Shown piece by piece: positions 1 to 9,203 of a stretch of DNA of 64,000 nucleotides. A program made the translations under genes and the position numbers. The stretch is taken from NCBI GenBank assembly GCA_030428105.1, contig JAUIBE010000011.1:1-64000 (forward strand), in the 5' to 3' direction. Under the pieces are notes generated by a model. The model was not told where the DNA came from. It ran no database searches and worked only from the letters and a program-made list of their open reading frames with translations. Every line of letters starts with the position of its first letter. Within the stretch, counting starts at the first letter, position 1. Source of the DNA: Gammaproteobacteria bacterium (GTDB lineage: Bacteria; Pseudomonadota; Gammaproteobacteria; Xanthomonadales; SZUA-36).

Positions 1-207
1 CCGTCATTTTGCCGGCTCCCTCCAGTGAGCATATCACGCCAGAGACGTTGGACTGCCCGTTGTTAGGTTCCTGTGAGCGCCGCTTGTTGCCCGGCGCTTT
101 CAGCGTTGTTGTGCGATATGACAGGGCACGTTGGCGGGAGTTCCAAAGCGAAGCAAAAAACCTTCACCACGGATGCATGTTGCCGGCCCGAATGCGATAA
201 TGGGCGG

Positions 208-1749
208 ATGAATGACTCACACGCAAACACCCACCAGTTCCTGAGCTCGCTCGGAATTGAAGAAACCAATCCCGGCGCCTGTTTCGGCCACGACGAGTGG
301 TCTGCAACCACCGATGCCGGGGTTATCGAATCCATCAATCCGGCCACCGGCCAGGTCATCGCCACGGTCAATGGCGCTTCCCAGCAAGACTACGAACGCG
401 TCATTGCGCGCGCCGAGGAAGTGTTCGCCGAATGGCGCAAAGTGCCCGCGCCGGTTCGCGGAGAAGCGGTAAGGCTTTGTACCGAGGCCCTGCGCCGACA
501 CAAGGATGCACTGGGCAGCCTGGTCAGCCTGGAAATGGGCAAGATCAAGCCCGAAGGCGACGGCGAAGTGCAGGAAATGATCGATATCGGCGACTTCGCC
601 GTTGGCCAGGCGCGCATGCTGTACGGCCTGACCATGCATTCGGAGCGCCCCCAGCACCGCATGTACGAGCAGTGGCACCCTTACGGCGTGGTTGGCGTGA
701 TTTCCGCGTTTAATTTCCCGGTGGCGGTTTGGGCCTGGAACGCGTTCTTGTCTGCAATTTGCGGCAACGCCACGGTGTGGAAGCCCTCTCCCAAGGGCGC
801 TCTGTGCTGCGTGGCGGTGCAGAACATCTGCAACGCGGCGCTCAAGGAAGGCGGCTTCCCGCCGATTTTCCTGAGCTTCATGGAACCCGGCCACGAACTG
901 GCCGAGCGCTTTGTCGATGACCGTCGCGTCAAGCTGATGTCATTTACCGGCTCTACCCAGATCGGCCGCAAGGTCGGCGAGCGCGTGGCTGCGCGTATGG
1001 GCCGCAGCATCCTGGAACTGGGTGGCAACAACGCCATCATCCTCGACCAGACTGCCGACCTGCAGATGGCGATTCCCGCCATCGTGTTTGGCGCCGTCGG
1101 CACAGCCGGCCAGCGCTGCACCACCACCCGCCGCCTGTTCGTGCATGAATCGATTGCCGACCAGGTGCGCGAAACGCTGGTCAACGCCTATGGCCAGGTT
1201 CGCATTGGCAACCCGTTGGATTCGAGCACCCTGATGGGCCCGCTCAGCAGCGAACAGTCGGTGCAGGCTTTCCTGTCTGCGGTTGAGTCCGCTCGCCAAC
1301 AGGGTGGCAAGGTACTGACTGGCGGAGACCGGATCGATGGCGAAGGTTTCTTTGTGCAGCCGACCATTATCGAGGCCCAAAATGACTGGGACATCGTCCA
1401 GGAAGAGACTTTTGCACCAATTTTGTACGTGATCCCCTACTCCGACCTGGAAGACGCGATCGCCATGCACAACGATGTGGCGCAGGGCCTGAGCTCGGCC
1501 ATCTTCACCAATGACATGCGCAACGCGGAGCGTTTCCTGTCGGCGGCCGGTTCAGACTGCGGCATCGCCAACGTCAATATCGGCACCTCCGGCGCGGAAA
1601 TCGGCGGCGCCTTCGGTGGCGAAAAAGACACCGGCGGCGGGCGCGAGTCCGGCTCGGACAGCTGGAAGGCCTACATGCGCCGGCAGACCAACACCATCAA
1701 CTGGGGTACGGATCTGCCTCTGGCACAGGGCATCAAGTTCGATCTCTGA
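208..1749 (+). CDS. amaB: ALDH7-family semialdehyde dehydrogenase (antiquitin-like)
   Basis: NAD-dependent aldehyde dehydrogenase of 513 aa. The ALDH7 signature is explicit: the general-base Glu270 lies in [10 protein letters not shown] and the catalytic Cys304 in [14 protein letters not shown], which is diagnostic of alpha-aminoadipic semialdehyde / L-piperidine-6-carboxylate dehydrogenases. The family oxidises alpha-aminoadipate semialdehyde to alpha-aminoadipate in lysine catabolism. The ATG at 208 is chosen because the upstream in-frame extension is low-complexity and does not look like ALDH, and because the protein then has the family's usual length. Glutaryl-CoA dehydrogenase, a later enzyme of the same pathway, lies about 5 kb away on the other strand. 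The symbol follows Pseudomonas usage; the precise substrate is inferred. Confidence 0.9.
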   Translation: MNDSHANTHQFLSSLGIEETNPGACFGHDEWSATTDAGVIESINPATGQVIATVNGASQQDYERVIARAEEVFAEWRKVPAPVRGEAVRLCTEALRRHKDALGSLVSLEMGKIKPEGDGEVQEMIDIGDFAVGQARMLYGLTMHSERPQHRMYEQWHPYGVVGVISAFNFPVAVWAWNAFLSAICGNATVWKPSPKGALCCVAVQNICNAALKEGGFPPIFLSFMEPGHELAERFVDDRRVKLMSFTGSTQIGRKVGERVAARMGRSILELGGNNAIILDQTADLQMAIPAIVFGAVGTAGQRCTTTRRLFVHESIADQVRETLVNAYGQVRIGNPLDSSTLMGPLSSEQSVQAFLSAVESARQQGGKVLTGGDRIDGEGFFVQPTIIEAQNDWDIVQEETFAPILYVIPYSDLEDAIAMHNDVAQGLSSAIFTNDMRNAERFLSAAGSDCGIANVNIGTSGAEIGGAFGGEKDTGGGRESGSDSWKAYMRRQTNTINWGTDLPLAQGIKFDL

Positions 1750-1805
1750 GCCAGCCAGGCCATTGCGGCAGCGCCTTCTGCGCATCACCTACAGGGTGAA
1801 TCGTC

Positions 1806-2831
1806 ATGCTTTATAAGCTGGCCCAGAAGGCGCTGTTCGCCACCGATCCCGAAACCGCCGCGCACCTCGCCCTTGAGGGGCTGAAGGTTGGAAGATTCTC
1901 GGGGGCCACCGGCTTGCTTTGTCCTCGCCCCCGCCTGCCCGTCACCTGCATGGGCCTGGAATTTCGCAACCCGGTGGGCCTCGCTGCCGGCCTGGACAAG
2001 GACGGCGATTACATCGATGCATTGGGCAACCTTGGTTTCGGCTTTATCGAGATCGGTTCGGTGCTGCCACGCCCCCAACCTGGAAACCCCAAACCCCGCG
2101 TGTTCCGACTGGCAAAGGCCAACGCGGTCATCAACCGCCTGGGCTTCAACAGCAAGGGCGTCGATCACACTGTACGTGCGCTGGAGAAACGCAGTTTCGA
2201 CGGCATCCTGGGCGTGAACATTGGCAAGAACCGGAATACCCCGGTCGAATCCGCTGCCGACGACTACCTGCACTGCATGGAGAAGGTGTACCGCTACGCC
2301 GACTACATCACCGTCAATATCTCATCGCCCAATACCGAGGGTCTGCGCGACCTGCAGGGCAAGGCCTACCTCGATGGCCTGCTTGCCAGCCTGGTGGACG
2401 GACGGGACCGACTGGCTGACCAGCATGGCGTGCGCCGGCCGCTGGCCATCAAGATTGCCCCCGACCTTGAAGCCACGGAAATAGAGGTCATGGCCGAGTC
2501 CATCGCGAACAACAACATTGATGCCGTGCTGGCCACCAACACCACGCTGGCCAGGGATGGCGTGCAAGGTCTGCCCCACGCCAACGAAACGGGCGGACTC
2601 TCGGGCGCACCGCTAAAACCGCGCGCCGACCAGGTGCTCAGCCAGTTCCGAGACGCGCTACCTGAAGAAATTGCACTCATCGGCCTGGGTGGCATCACCC
2701 GTGGCCAGGACGCTGCAGACAAGATTGCCCTGGGCGCCAGCCTGGTGCAGTTCTACACCGGCCTGATCTACAGCGGGCCGGGCCTGGTGGTCGACAGCGT
2801 CAAGGCCATCGCCCAGACAAACGAAGCGTGA
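1806..2831 (+). CDS. pyrD: Dihydroorotate dehydrogenase (quinone), class 2
   Basis: Fourth step of de novo pyrimidine synthesis: oxidation of dihydroorotate to orotate with electrons passed to quinone at the inner membrane. The protein is 341 aa, usual for class 2 enzymes, and has the N-terminal amphipathic helix (MLYKLAQKALFATDPETAAH) used for membrane and quinone contact. FMN-barrel motifs are visible: NPVGLAAGLDKDG, GFGFIEIGSVLPRPQPGNP, NRLGFNSKG, NISSPNTEGLRDLQ and the C-terminal IGLGGI and GASLVQFYTG. It lies 56 nt after the aldehyde dehydrogenase and 7 nt before murB, so these genes are probably co-transcribed. Confidence 0.97.
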   Translation: MLYKLAQKALFATDPETAAHLALEGLKVGRFSGATGLLCPRPRLPVTCMGLEFRNPVGLAAGLDKDGDYIDALGNLGFGFIEIGSVLPRPQPGNPKPRVFRLAKANAVINRLGFNSKGVDHTVRALEKRSFDGILGVNIGKNRNTPVESAADDYLHCMEKVYRYADYITVNISSPNTEGLRDLQGKAYLDGLLASLVDGRDRLADQHGVRRPLAIKIAPDLEATEIEVMAESIANNNIDAVLATNTTLARDGVQGLPHANETGGLSGAPLKPRADQVLSQFRDALPEEIALIGLGGITRGQDAADKIALGASLVQFYTGLIYSGPGLVVDSVKAIAQTNEA

Positions 2832-2838
2832 CCGGGCC

Positions 2839-3852
2839 GTGAAGGTATACGAACGCCCTTCGCTGAAAGCGCTCAACACCTTTGGGCTGGACGCCACGGC
2901 TACCCTGCGCATTGATATTGAATCCGAGGAAGACCTGCTGGCCCTGCCCCACTTCGAGCCGGCCACCGACCTGGTGCTGGGCGGAGGCAGCAACGTGGTG
3001 CTCGCCAGCGATGTCCCAGGCACCGTGTTTGTGAACAAGGTTCGCGGCATCGCCCTGCTGGATGAACAGCAAGGCCAGGTTGATATCGAGGTGGGCGCCG
3101 GCGAAAACTGGAACAACCTGGTGCAGTGGAGCCTGGACCAGGGGCTAAGTGGCCTGGAAAACCTCACCCTGATTCCCGGCAGCGTTGGCGCTGCGCCGAT
3201 GCAAAACATTGGCGCATACGGGGTTGAGTTGTCATCGGTCGTACAAACGGTAACCACCTGGGACTGGCGCAAGCAGGCCTGGCGCGTGTTCGATTACGAG
3301 GCCTGCCAATTCGACTACCGCGACAGCGTGTTCAAGTCGGTCGAACCGGGGCGCTACCTGGTTACTTCCGTGCGCTTTCGCCTCAACCGCCGGTTCACAC
3401 CGCAAATCGGCTATGCAGGCCTGTCACAGGCACTTGAAGGCCAGGAGCTCACGGCCAGGGCGGTTAGCCAGGCGGTGGCACGGATTCGCATGAGCAAACT
3501 TCCCGATCCTGCCAAAACAGGCAATGCGGGCAGCTTCTTCAAGAACCCCCGGGTTGAAGCATCCCGGGGCGAAGCGCTGCTGGAGCAGTTCCCCGGGCTT
3601 CCGGCATGGAAAGCACCAAGCAGCACCACCAAGCTGTCTGCGGCATGGATGATTGATCACTGCGGCCTGAAGGGAATGCAGGCGGGCGGCGCCATGGTTT
3701 CCAGCCAGCACGCCCTGGTACTGGTAAACAGCGGCGGCGCGACCGGGGCGGACGTACTGCGCCTTGCGAGCCAGGTGCAGGACAGTGTCGAAGACCGGTT
3801 TGGTATCCGCCTGGAACCAGAGCCAAATATCATCAACTTTTCAGATAGTTAA
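2839..3852 (+). CDS. murB: UDP-N-acetylenolpyruvoylglucosamine reductase
   Basis: NADPH-dependent flavoenzyme that reduces UDP-GlcNAc-enolpyruvate to UDP-MurNAc for peptidoglycan synthesis in the cytosol. It has 337 aa and begins with GTG; the N-terminus directly matches the family (NTFGLDATATL). FAD and substrate motifs are GGGSNVVLASD, LIPGSVGAAPMQNIGAYG and YRDSVFK. The active-site serine falls in GNAGSFFKNP (Ser232), and the C-terminal acidic residues lie in LEPEPNII (Glu326/Glu328). It looks like the long type I (E. coli-like) form. The GTG start is 7 nt after the pyrD stop. Confidence 0.96.
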   Translation: MKVYERPSLKALNTFGLDATATLRIDIESEEDLLALPHFEPATDLVLGGGSNVVLASDVPGTVFVNKVRGIALLDEQQGQVDIEVGAGENWNNLVQWSLDQGLSGLENLTLIPGSVGAAPMQNIGAYGVELSSVVQTVTTWDWRKQAWRVFDYEACQFDYRDSVFKSVEPGRYLVTSVRFRLNRRFTPQIGYAGLSQALEGQELTARAVSQAVARIRMSKLPDPAKTGNAGSFFKNPRVEASRGEALLEQFPGLPAWKAPSSTTKLSAAWMIDHCGLKGMQAGGAMVSSQHALVLVNSGGATGADVLRLASQVQDSVEDRFGIRLEPEPNIINFSDS

Positions 3853-3856
3853 ATCA

Positions 3857-5530
3857 ATGAATTCTAGTATGTTATTACGCGTTTTAACGGTGCTCTTGTG
3901 GGCGTTAATCAGCATTTCTTCGGCACAAGCCAGCGAGACTGAAATCGGCAAGTCGGCGCTGGATGTCGACCGCTTCCTGGCCAATATCACGACCCTTTCT
4001 TCCGACGCCTTCGGCGGCCGCGCGCCGATGTCTGAAGGCGAACGCTTGACGCTGGAGTTTCTCGAGAAGGAGTTTCGCCAGGCAGGCTTCGCGCCACTGT
4101 TCGGCGACAGCTACCTGCAACCGGTTGACCTGGTATCGATGGAAGTCAACGCCGAAACCGCCACCATGGCGCTAAGCCGCGAGGGCAACAGCCAGTTGCT
4201 GGCCTACGGCGCGGAGATGGTGGCGTGGTCGCAGCGCGTGCAGGAAAAGGTCACCGTGGATAACAGCGAACTGGTGTTCGTAGGCTATGGCGTGGTTGCG
4301 CCGGAGTATGGCTGGAACGACTACCAGGGCATCGATATGAAGGGCAAAACCGCCGTGGTGCTGGTTAACGACCCCGGCTTCGCTACCGGCAACCCCGACC
4401 TGTTCAAGGGCAAGGCGATGACCTACTACGGCCGCTGGACTTACAAGCTGGAAGAAGCGGCCCGCCAGGGCGCTGCGGCGGTGATCCTGGTGCACGACAC
4501 CGAACCGGCCTCGTACGGCTGGAACACGGTGCGCAACAGTTGGACCGGCCCGCAGTTCTACCTGCTCAACGAGGATGGAAGCGATTCCTTCGTGGCAGTG
4601 GAATCGTGGGTGCAGAAGCCCATTGCAGAAGCGCTGCTGGCGGAGGCAGGTGAAAGCCTGGATGAGCTGATGCAACGCGCGCTCACGCCGGAGTTCGAAG
4701 CCGTGCCGCTGGGCACCACACTCAGCGCAACGGTGGAAAGCAACATCATCAAGGACCGCTCTTTCAACGTCGGCGCCATCCTGCCGGGCAGCGAAGCGCC
4801 GGATGAACTGTTCGTCTATACCGCCCACTGGGATCACCTGGGCACCGGCGCTTCAACCGACCCCGAGGAAGACGTGATTTTCAACGGCGCGGTGGACAAC
4901 GCCACCGGCACGGCCGCGCTGATCGAGCTGGCGCATGCCTTCAAAGCGCTTGGCCAGGCGCCTCGCCGCAGCATCGCACTTCTGGCTGTGACGGCCGAGG
5001 AATCCGGAAAACTCGGCTCTGCCTGGTACGCAGACCACCCCGCCGTGCCCATGAGCCAGACGGTTGCCGGCATCAACATTGATGCCATGTCGGTTTACGG
5101 ACCCACCAATGATGTGGTCGTGGTGGGCCACGGCGCCTCGCAGATGGAAGACCTGCTGGCGAAAGCCGCGGCAGCCCAGGGGCGCGTGATCAAGCCTGAG
5201 CCCCGCCCGGAGGCTGGCAGTTACTACCGCTCAGATCACTTCAATTTCGCCAAGAACGGCGTACCCATGCTGTACGCCAAGTCAGGCTGGGATCATCGTG
5301 AGCTTGGGCCGGAGTACCTGGTTAACATCGGAACCGCGTTCGTCAAGGAGCGCTACCACCAGCCAGGCGACGAGGTACAGGACGACTGGGACCTGCGCGG
5401 CACCATGGAGGATATCCAGCTCTACTTCGAAGTAGGCCTGGAAGTAGCCAATGGCGAAGCCTGGCCCGAGTGGTACGAAGGCAACGAGTTCCGCGCCATT
5501 CGCGAGGCCTCGCTGGCCGAGGGGCGCTAG
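3857..5530 (+). CDS. Secreted M28-family zinc aminopeptidase with PA domain
   Basis: Predicted exported metallopeptidase of 557 aa. The start at 3857 gives a typical signal peptide (MLLRVLTVLLWALISISSAQA). A protease-associated insert spans roughly residues 130-250. The M28 domain follows with all expected zinc/catalytic residues: His324 (TAHWDHLG), Asp347 (VDNATGT), Glu381/Glu382 (TAEESG), Asp409 (INIDAMS) and His461 (YRSDHFNF). The family releases N-terminal amino acids from peptides, here presumably in the periplasm or outside the cell. It starts 4 nt after murB. Its stop overlaps the stop of the convergent gcdH by 4 nt, leaving no room for a terminator between them. Confidence 0.93.
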   Translation: MNSSMLLRVLTVLLWALISISSAQASETEIGKSALDVDRFLANITTLSSDAFGGRAPMSEGERLTLEFLEKEFRQAGFAPLFGDSYLQPVDLVSMEVNAETATMALSREGNSQLLAYGAEMVAWSQRVQEKVTVDNSELVFVGYGVVAPEYGWNDYQGIDMKGKTAVVLVNDPGFATGNPDLFKGKAMTYYGRWTYKLEEAARQGAAAVILVHDTEPASYGWNTVRNSWTGPQFYLLNEDGSDSFVAVESWVQKPIAEALLAEAGESLDELMQRALTPEFEAVPLGTTLSATVESNIIKDRSFNVGAILPGSEAPDELFVYTAHWDHLGTGASTDPEEDVIFNGAVDNATGTAALIELAHAFKALGQAPRRSIALLAVTAEESGKLGSAWYADHPAVPMSQTVAGINIDAMSVYGPTNDVVVVGHGASQMEDLLAKAAAAQGRVIKPEPRPEAGSYYRSDHFNFAKNGVPMLYAKSGWDHRELGPEYLVNIGTAFVKERYHQPGDEVQDDWDLRGTMEDIQLYFEVGLEVANGEAWPEWYEGNEFRAIREASLAEGR

Positions 5531-6690
5531 AACGCGTTGATACCGGTGAGCTCGCGGCCGATCACCAACTGGTGGACGGTCTCTGTGCCCTCGTAGGTAA
5601 TCACGCTTTCCAGGTTCAGCATGTGGCGGATGGCCTGGTACTCGGTGGTAATGCCGCTGCCGCCCAGCAGGTCGCGGCAATCGCGCGCAATATCCAGCGC
5701 CATGCGCACATTGTTCCACTTGGCCAGGCTCACCTGGGTGGGCGCCATCTTGCCCTCCTCCTTGAGCCGGCCCAGGCGCAGGGAAATCAACTGCGCAGCG
5801 GTAATGCGGCGCGCCATGTCGGCCACGCGAATCTGCACCGCCTGGTTGGCGGCCAGCGGGCGGCCAAACAGTTCGCGGTCGGCGGTGTAATCCAGCACCT
5901 CGGTCATGCACGCAATCGCGGAGCCAATCGGCCCCCAGGTAATGCCGTAGCGCGCCTGGGTGAGGCAGCCCAGCGGGCCTTTCAGGCCAACCACGTTGGG
6001 CAGGCGGTTCGCCTCCGGAACGCGCACGTTGTCGAAGTAAAGCTCTGAAGTAACCGACGCACGCAGCGACATCTTCGAGTGAATTTCGGGCGCGTCGAAA
6101 CCGGCCATGCCTTTTTCAACCACGAAGCCCATGATGCCTTCTTCGGTTTTGGCCCAGACCACCGCGATGTCGGCGATGCTGCCGTTGGTGATCCACATTT
6201 TTGAGCCGTTGATGATCCAGTCATCGCCATCACGCCTGGCGTGGGTTTTCATTGCGCCCGGGTCCGAGCCGCCGTGCGACTCGGTAAGCCCGAAACAGCC
6301 AATGATTTCGCCGCGCGCCATGCCCGGCAACCAGCGCTCTCGCTGCTCTTCCGAGCCATAGGCGTAAATCGGGTACATCGCCAGGCTGGACTGCACCGAA
6401 ACAAAGCTGCGCAGCCCCGAGTCACAGCGTTCCAGTTCCTGGCAGATCAACCCGTAGGAAACCGAGCCCAGGCCGGCACAGCCATAGCCTTCGATGCTGC
6501 TGCCCAGCAGGCCCAGATCGGCAACCTCGGCGATGAGTTCCCTGGGGAAGGTGGCATTGTCGAAATGCTCGGCGATGATCGGCATCGCGCGCTCATCAAC
6601 AAAGCGGGCGACACTGTCGCGGATCATGCGTTCTTCTTCGCTCAGCAGCGAGTCGATGTCGTAAAGATCAGCGGGATTGAGCTGCGCCAT
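5527..6690 (-). CDS. gcdH: Glutaryl-CoA dehydrogenase
   Basis: FAD acyl-CoA dehydrogenase of 387 aa that oxidatively decarboxylates glutaryl-CoA to crotonyl-CoA, a late step of lysine and tryptophan breakdown. GcdH-specific features are the N-terminal LLSEEERMIRDSVARFVDE, GLTESHGGSDPGAMKT, WITNGSIADIAVVWAK and the C-terminal YEGTETVHQLVIGRELTGI with the catalytic glutamate, very close to the human enzyme. The ATG at 6690 (MAQLNPADLYD) is preferred over an upstream in-frame ATG that adds ten unrelated residues. The gene is convergent with and overlaps the M28 peptidase gene. With the ALDH7 gene at 208 it suggests a lysine-degradation capacity. Confidence 0.94.
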   Translation of the reverse strand: MAQLNPADLYDIDSLLSEEERMIRDSVARFVDERAMPIIAEHFDNATFPRELIAEVADLGLLGSSIEGYGCAGLGSVSYGLICQELERCDSGLRSFVSVQSSLAMYPIYAYGSEEQRERWLPGMARGEIIGCFGLTESHGGSDPGAMKTHARRDGDDWIINGSKMWITNGSIADIAVVWAKTEEGIMGFVVEKGMAGFDAPEIHSKMSLRASVTSELYFDNVRVPEANRLPNVVGLKGPLGCLTQARYGITWGPIGSAIACMTEVLDYTADRELFGRPLAANQAVQIRVADMARRITAAQLISLRLGRLKEEGKMAPTQVSLAKWNNVRMALDIARDCRDLLGGSGITTEYQAIRHMLNLESVITYEGTETVHQLVIGRELTGINAF

Positions 6691-6786
6691 GGTATCTCCG
6701 ATCCGGGTATGGCCTCGCAAAGGGCCGGTGGTGAAAACGGGGTATTGTACGGCAGTCCAGCGGCCGGTTCGATACGTGCGTGCAGC

Positions 6787-7764
6787 CTACTCGTTGACGA
6801 TTCCAAAGGGAACGTGGGCAGCCGTGACATGTTCTCGCGCCGACTCCACGTGCACTTGCTGGTCATCGAAGAAAATGTCTGCGCCAAAAGACTTCAAAAA
6901 CGCCCCCTTGGCCCGGCCGCCAAGGAACAAGGCCTCGTCGATGCGAATGCCCCACTCACGCAGGGTAAGCACCACCCGCTTGTGGGCCGGCGCCGAGCGC
7001 GCGGTAACCAGGGCGGTGCGAATGGGGTTGTTGTCCGGCGGGTAGGCCGACTGGATCTTGTGCAACGCCTCCAGCACACCTTTGAATGGGCCGCCGGATA
7101 GCGGCTGATTGGCCGCTGCGCGCTCACTGTCAGCGAAAGCTTCCAGGCCACCAGCCTGGTACACGCGCTCGGCCTCGTCGCTGAAAATCACCGCATCGCC
7201 ATCAAACGCGATGCGCAACTGGCGGTCCTGCAAGCCGCCCTCCCCGGCTGGCGCTTTGCGATCGACGCCGCCGGGCAGAATAGTGGCAGCCGCATAGCCG
7301 GAACGAAGCGCCCGGCCGACATCAGCCGCGTTGGTGGAAAGCCAAAGGTCGGCGCCATAGGCATCCATGTAGCGCCAGGGACTGGCGCCACTGGTGAACG
7401 CCGCGCGCTCCACTTTCAAGCCGTAATGCTCGATGCTGTTGAAAATGCGCAGGCCGGTATCGGCGCTGTTGCGCGATAACAGGATGACCTCAACACGCGG
7501 GTGCTCTGCACCGTCGTCGTTGAGCGCCAACAGTTTTTGCGCCAGCGGAAACGCCACGCCAGGCTCCAGCAGGTCATTTTCGCGACTCACCTGGTAGGCC
7601 GCATAGGCCTCCAGCCCCTGCTTTTCAAACACCTCGTGGGAATGGCGCATGTCGAACATGGCCTGCGAAGACAGGGCGATCACCAGCCGCCCTTCCTGGT
7701 CGACGGGACGATCTGATTCCGCGGGCTGGCCCGACTGGCTGCTATGTGGGACTTTGGCCGTCAT
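6787..7764 (-). CDS. 5'-nucleotidase (PF06189-type, cytosolic)
   Basis: Protein of 325 aa resembling the cytosolic 5'-nucleotidase family that dephosphorylates nucleoside monophosphates. Recognised segments are RLVIALSSQAMFDMRHSHEVFEKQGLEAY, the VEVILLSRNSADTGLRIFNSIEHYGL strand-loop, RAAFTSGASPWRYMDAYGADLWLSTN, and the HAD-like RIAFDGDAVIFSDEAERVY with the acidic loop. The family is usually 300-330 aa. It lies 53 nt downstream of the APH-fold kinase gene and 96 nt upstream of gcdH on the same strand, so it may be at the end of the long minus-strand operon or have its own promoter. Substrate preference is not visible from sequence. Confidence 0.8.
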   Translation of the reverse strand: MTAKVPHSSQSGQPAESDRPVDQEGRLVIALSSQAMFDMRHSHEVFEKQGLEAYAAYQVSRENDLLEPGVAFPLAQKLLALNDDGAEHPRVEVILLSRNSADTGLRIFNSIEHYGLKVERAAFTSGASPWRYMDAYGADLWLSTNAADVGRALRSGYAAATILPGGVDRKAPAGEGGLQDRQLRIAFDGDAVIFSDEAERVYQAGGLEAFADSERAAANQPLSGGPFKGVLEALHKIQSAYPPDNNPIRTALVTARSAPAHKRVVLTLREWGIRIDEALFLGGRAKGAFLKSFGADIFFDDQQVHVESAREHVTAAHVPFGIVNE

Positions 7765-7817
7765 ACCCAGAGCCTACCATCCCGGCTCTCAAAGCATGAG
7801 AAAAGCGCAGGGAGAAC

Positions 7818-9194
7818 TTATCCCCCGGCGATCATCGATCGGGCGTGCTGTTTAAGCAGGTTGCGCATGGCCAGGTGGTGAGGCCCCTGCGCTTCCAGGT
7901 ACTGGAACTCCTGGGCGATGGTGTACAGGCGCAGCAATGGATAGACGCGGCGGCAGGTTTCCAGCGTGGCGGACAGCGATTCTTCAGAACCGTGCTCAGC
8001 AAAGGCGGACAGGTAGGCCGCGACCATCGCGTTCACCTGCTCCGCGTTCACCGGCTCGGCCTGTTCACTTCCCGGTTCGCCGGTGCCATGGGTCTCGAAG
8101 AAGTCCAGGGTCTGGCACAGCGCCATGAAGGGATGGGAAATGGCGACATCGGCCCAGTCCATCACCCGGCACTTGTCGCCCTCGACAAACCAGTTGTCGG
8201 GGCGGTAATCCAGGTGAACCAGGCTGTCGGGCAAGCCAGGCTGTGAAAGCACATGGGCCTGGCGACGCAGTTCTTCCATGGCCGAGGCAAGCGCTTCCAT
8301 CTCCTGTTCCGACAGCGCGTCCTTTCCGCTGGTCAACAGCGGCTTCACCAGGTCGTTAAACTCGGCGGCTCGCCCACCGCCATCTGCAAGAAATTCGGCG
8401 CCAAGCTGGGGACAACCGGCTTCAGTCAACTCCTCAACGCGCTCCATTGCTTCGCACTGCAAGTTACCCAGTGCGCGCGCGAATTCCGGGTAGCGGGCCT
8501 GCGGCACGCGGTTTTCCTTGCGCACCGCGTAGTCGCGCATCAGCAACCAGTTGCGCTTTGCGTCCACCGCCAGCGGCTCGGCCACCAGGTCGGGCCACTG
8601 ACTGGCCATGTAGGCTGTGATTGCCGCCTCGCCCGGTGGTTTGGGATAGGCGGCCTTGAAGAATATCTGCCCCTGCACGGTGGAAACCCGTAGCAGGCAG
8701 GAAACCGGCCAGCCAGCCTTGAACTGCTGGATCGACCCCGAGGCCTGGATGCCCAGGCTCACCAGCTTGTCGGTAACCCACTGCTCCGCCTCGCGGTACC
8801 AGCCTTCCCGCTCCCAGGGAGAACGCTGCTCGGGCACCTTGCCGCTTTCCCGCTCTTGCAGCCACACCTCGAAAGGGTCGAAGCCCTGTGAGTCCTGGCG
8901 GCTGAATTGCTTGTAGTTCTCGCGATCCATCCAGACGGCCTGCAATTCGCGAGGCGAACTGGCGTGCATCTCCAGTTCCACGCAGTGGTAATTGCGCGCG
9001 CTCAGAATGGTGCGCAAAACCGTGGTGCGCAGGCCGTATTTCTGCATCATGCCCTGGTTGACCACGGCGGGCTTGTACATGAGGTTGCCGTCGCCCGGCA
9101 CCTGCAATTGTGGCGGGGACCAGCCGTTGGCGTGCTTGATAACCAGGAACTTCGCCTTTTCCGGGTGGGCGATAATGCAATGACAGGGGACCAT
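7818..9194 (-). CDS. APH-fold kinase with Nudix-like N-terminal region
   Basis: Two-part protein of 458 aa. The C-terminal half is an aminoglycoside-phosphotransferase/choline-kinase fold: the catalytic loop is SLVHLDYRPDNWF (H-x-D-x(4)-N) and the metal-binding aspartate is in VMDWADVAISHP. The first ~160 residues (HCIIAHPEKAKFLVIKH then a beta-rich stretch) recall a Nudix fold, but no Nudix box (G-x5-E-x7-RE) is present, so hydrolase activity is unlikely. Such kinases phosphorylate small hydroxylated molecules; the substrate here is unknown. The gene begins 9 nt after nadK, in the same run as NAD-glutamate dehydrogenase, which hints at a role in cofactor or amino-acid metabolism rather than drug resistance. 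Confidence 0.7.
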   Translation of the reverse strand: MVPCHCIIAHPEKAKFLVIKHANGWSPPQLQVPGDGNLMYKPAVVNQGMMQKYGLRTTVLRTILSARNYHCVELEMHASSPRELQAVWMDRENYKQFSRQDSQGFDPFEVWLQERESGKVPEQRSPWEREGWYREAEQWVTDKLVSLGIQASGSIQQFKAGWPVSCLLRVSTVQGQIFFKAAYPKPPGEAAITAYMASQWPDLVAEPLAVDAKRNWLLMRDYAVRKENRVPQARYPEFARALGNLQCEAMERVEELTEAGCPQLGAEFLADGGGRAAEFNDLVKPLLTSGKDALSEQEMEALASAMEELRRQAHVLSQPGLPDSLVHLDYRPDNWFVEGDKCRVMDWADVAISHPFMALCQTLDFFETHGTGEPGSEQAEPVNAEQVNAMVAAYLSAFAEHGSEESLSATLETCRRVYPLLRLYTIAQEFQYLEAQGPHHLAMRNLLKQHARSMIAGG

Positions 9195-9203
9195 GGAATT
9201 CCT

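Noticed and set aside
9-207. Short open frames before the first dehydrogenase gene
   Set aside because: No ribosome-binding site, no domain, and cysteine-rich composition typical of chance frames; the ALDH homology begins only after 208.
7769-7789. AGAGCC/GGCTCT hairpin downstream of the APH-fold kinase gene
   Set aside because: Six base pairs with no U-run in the transcript direction; too weak for a terminator.
7818-9194. Aminoglycoside-resistance gene
   Set aside because: Only the general APH fold is present. The extra N-terminal half and the housekeeping operon context do not fit a resistance determinant.
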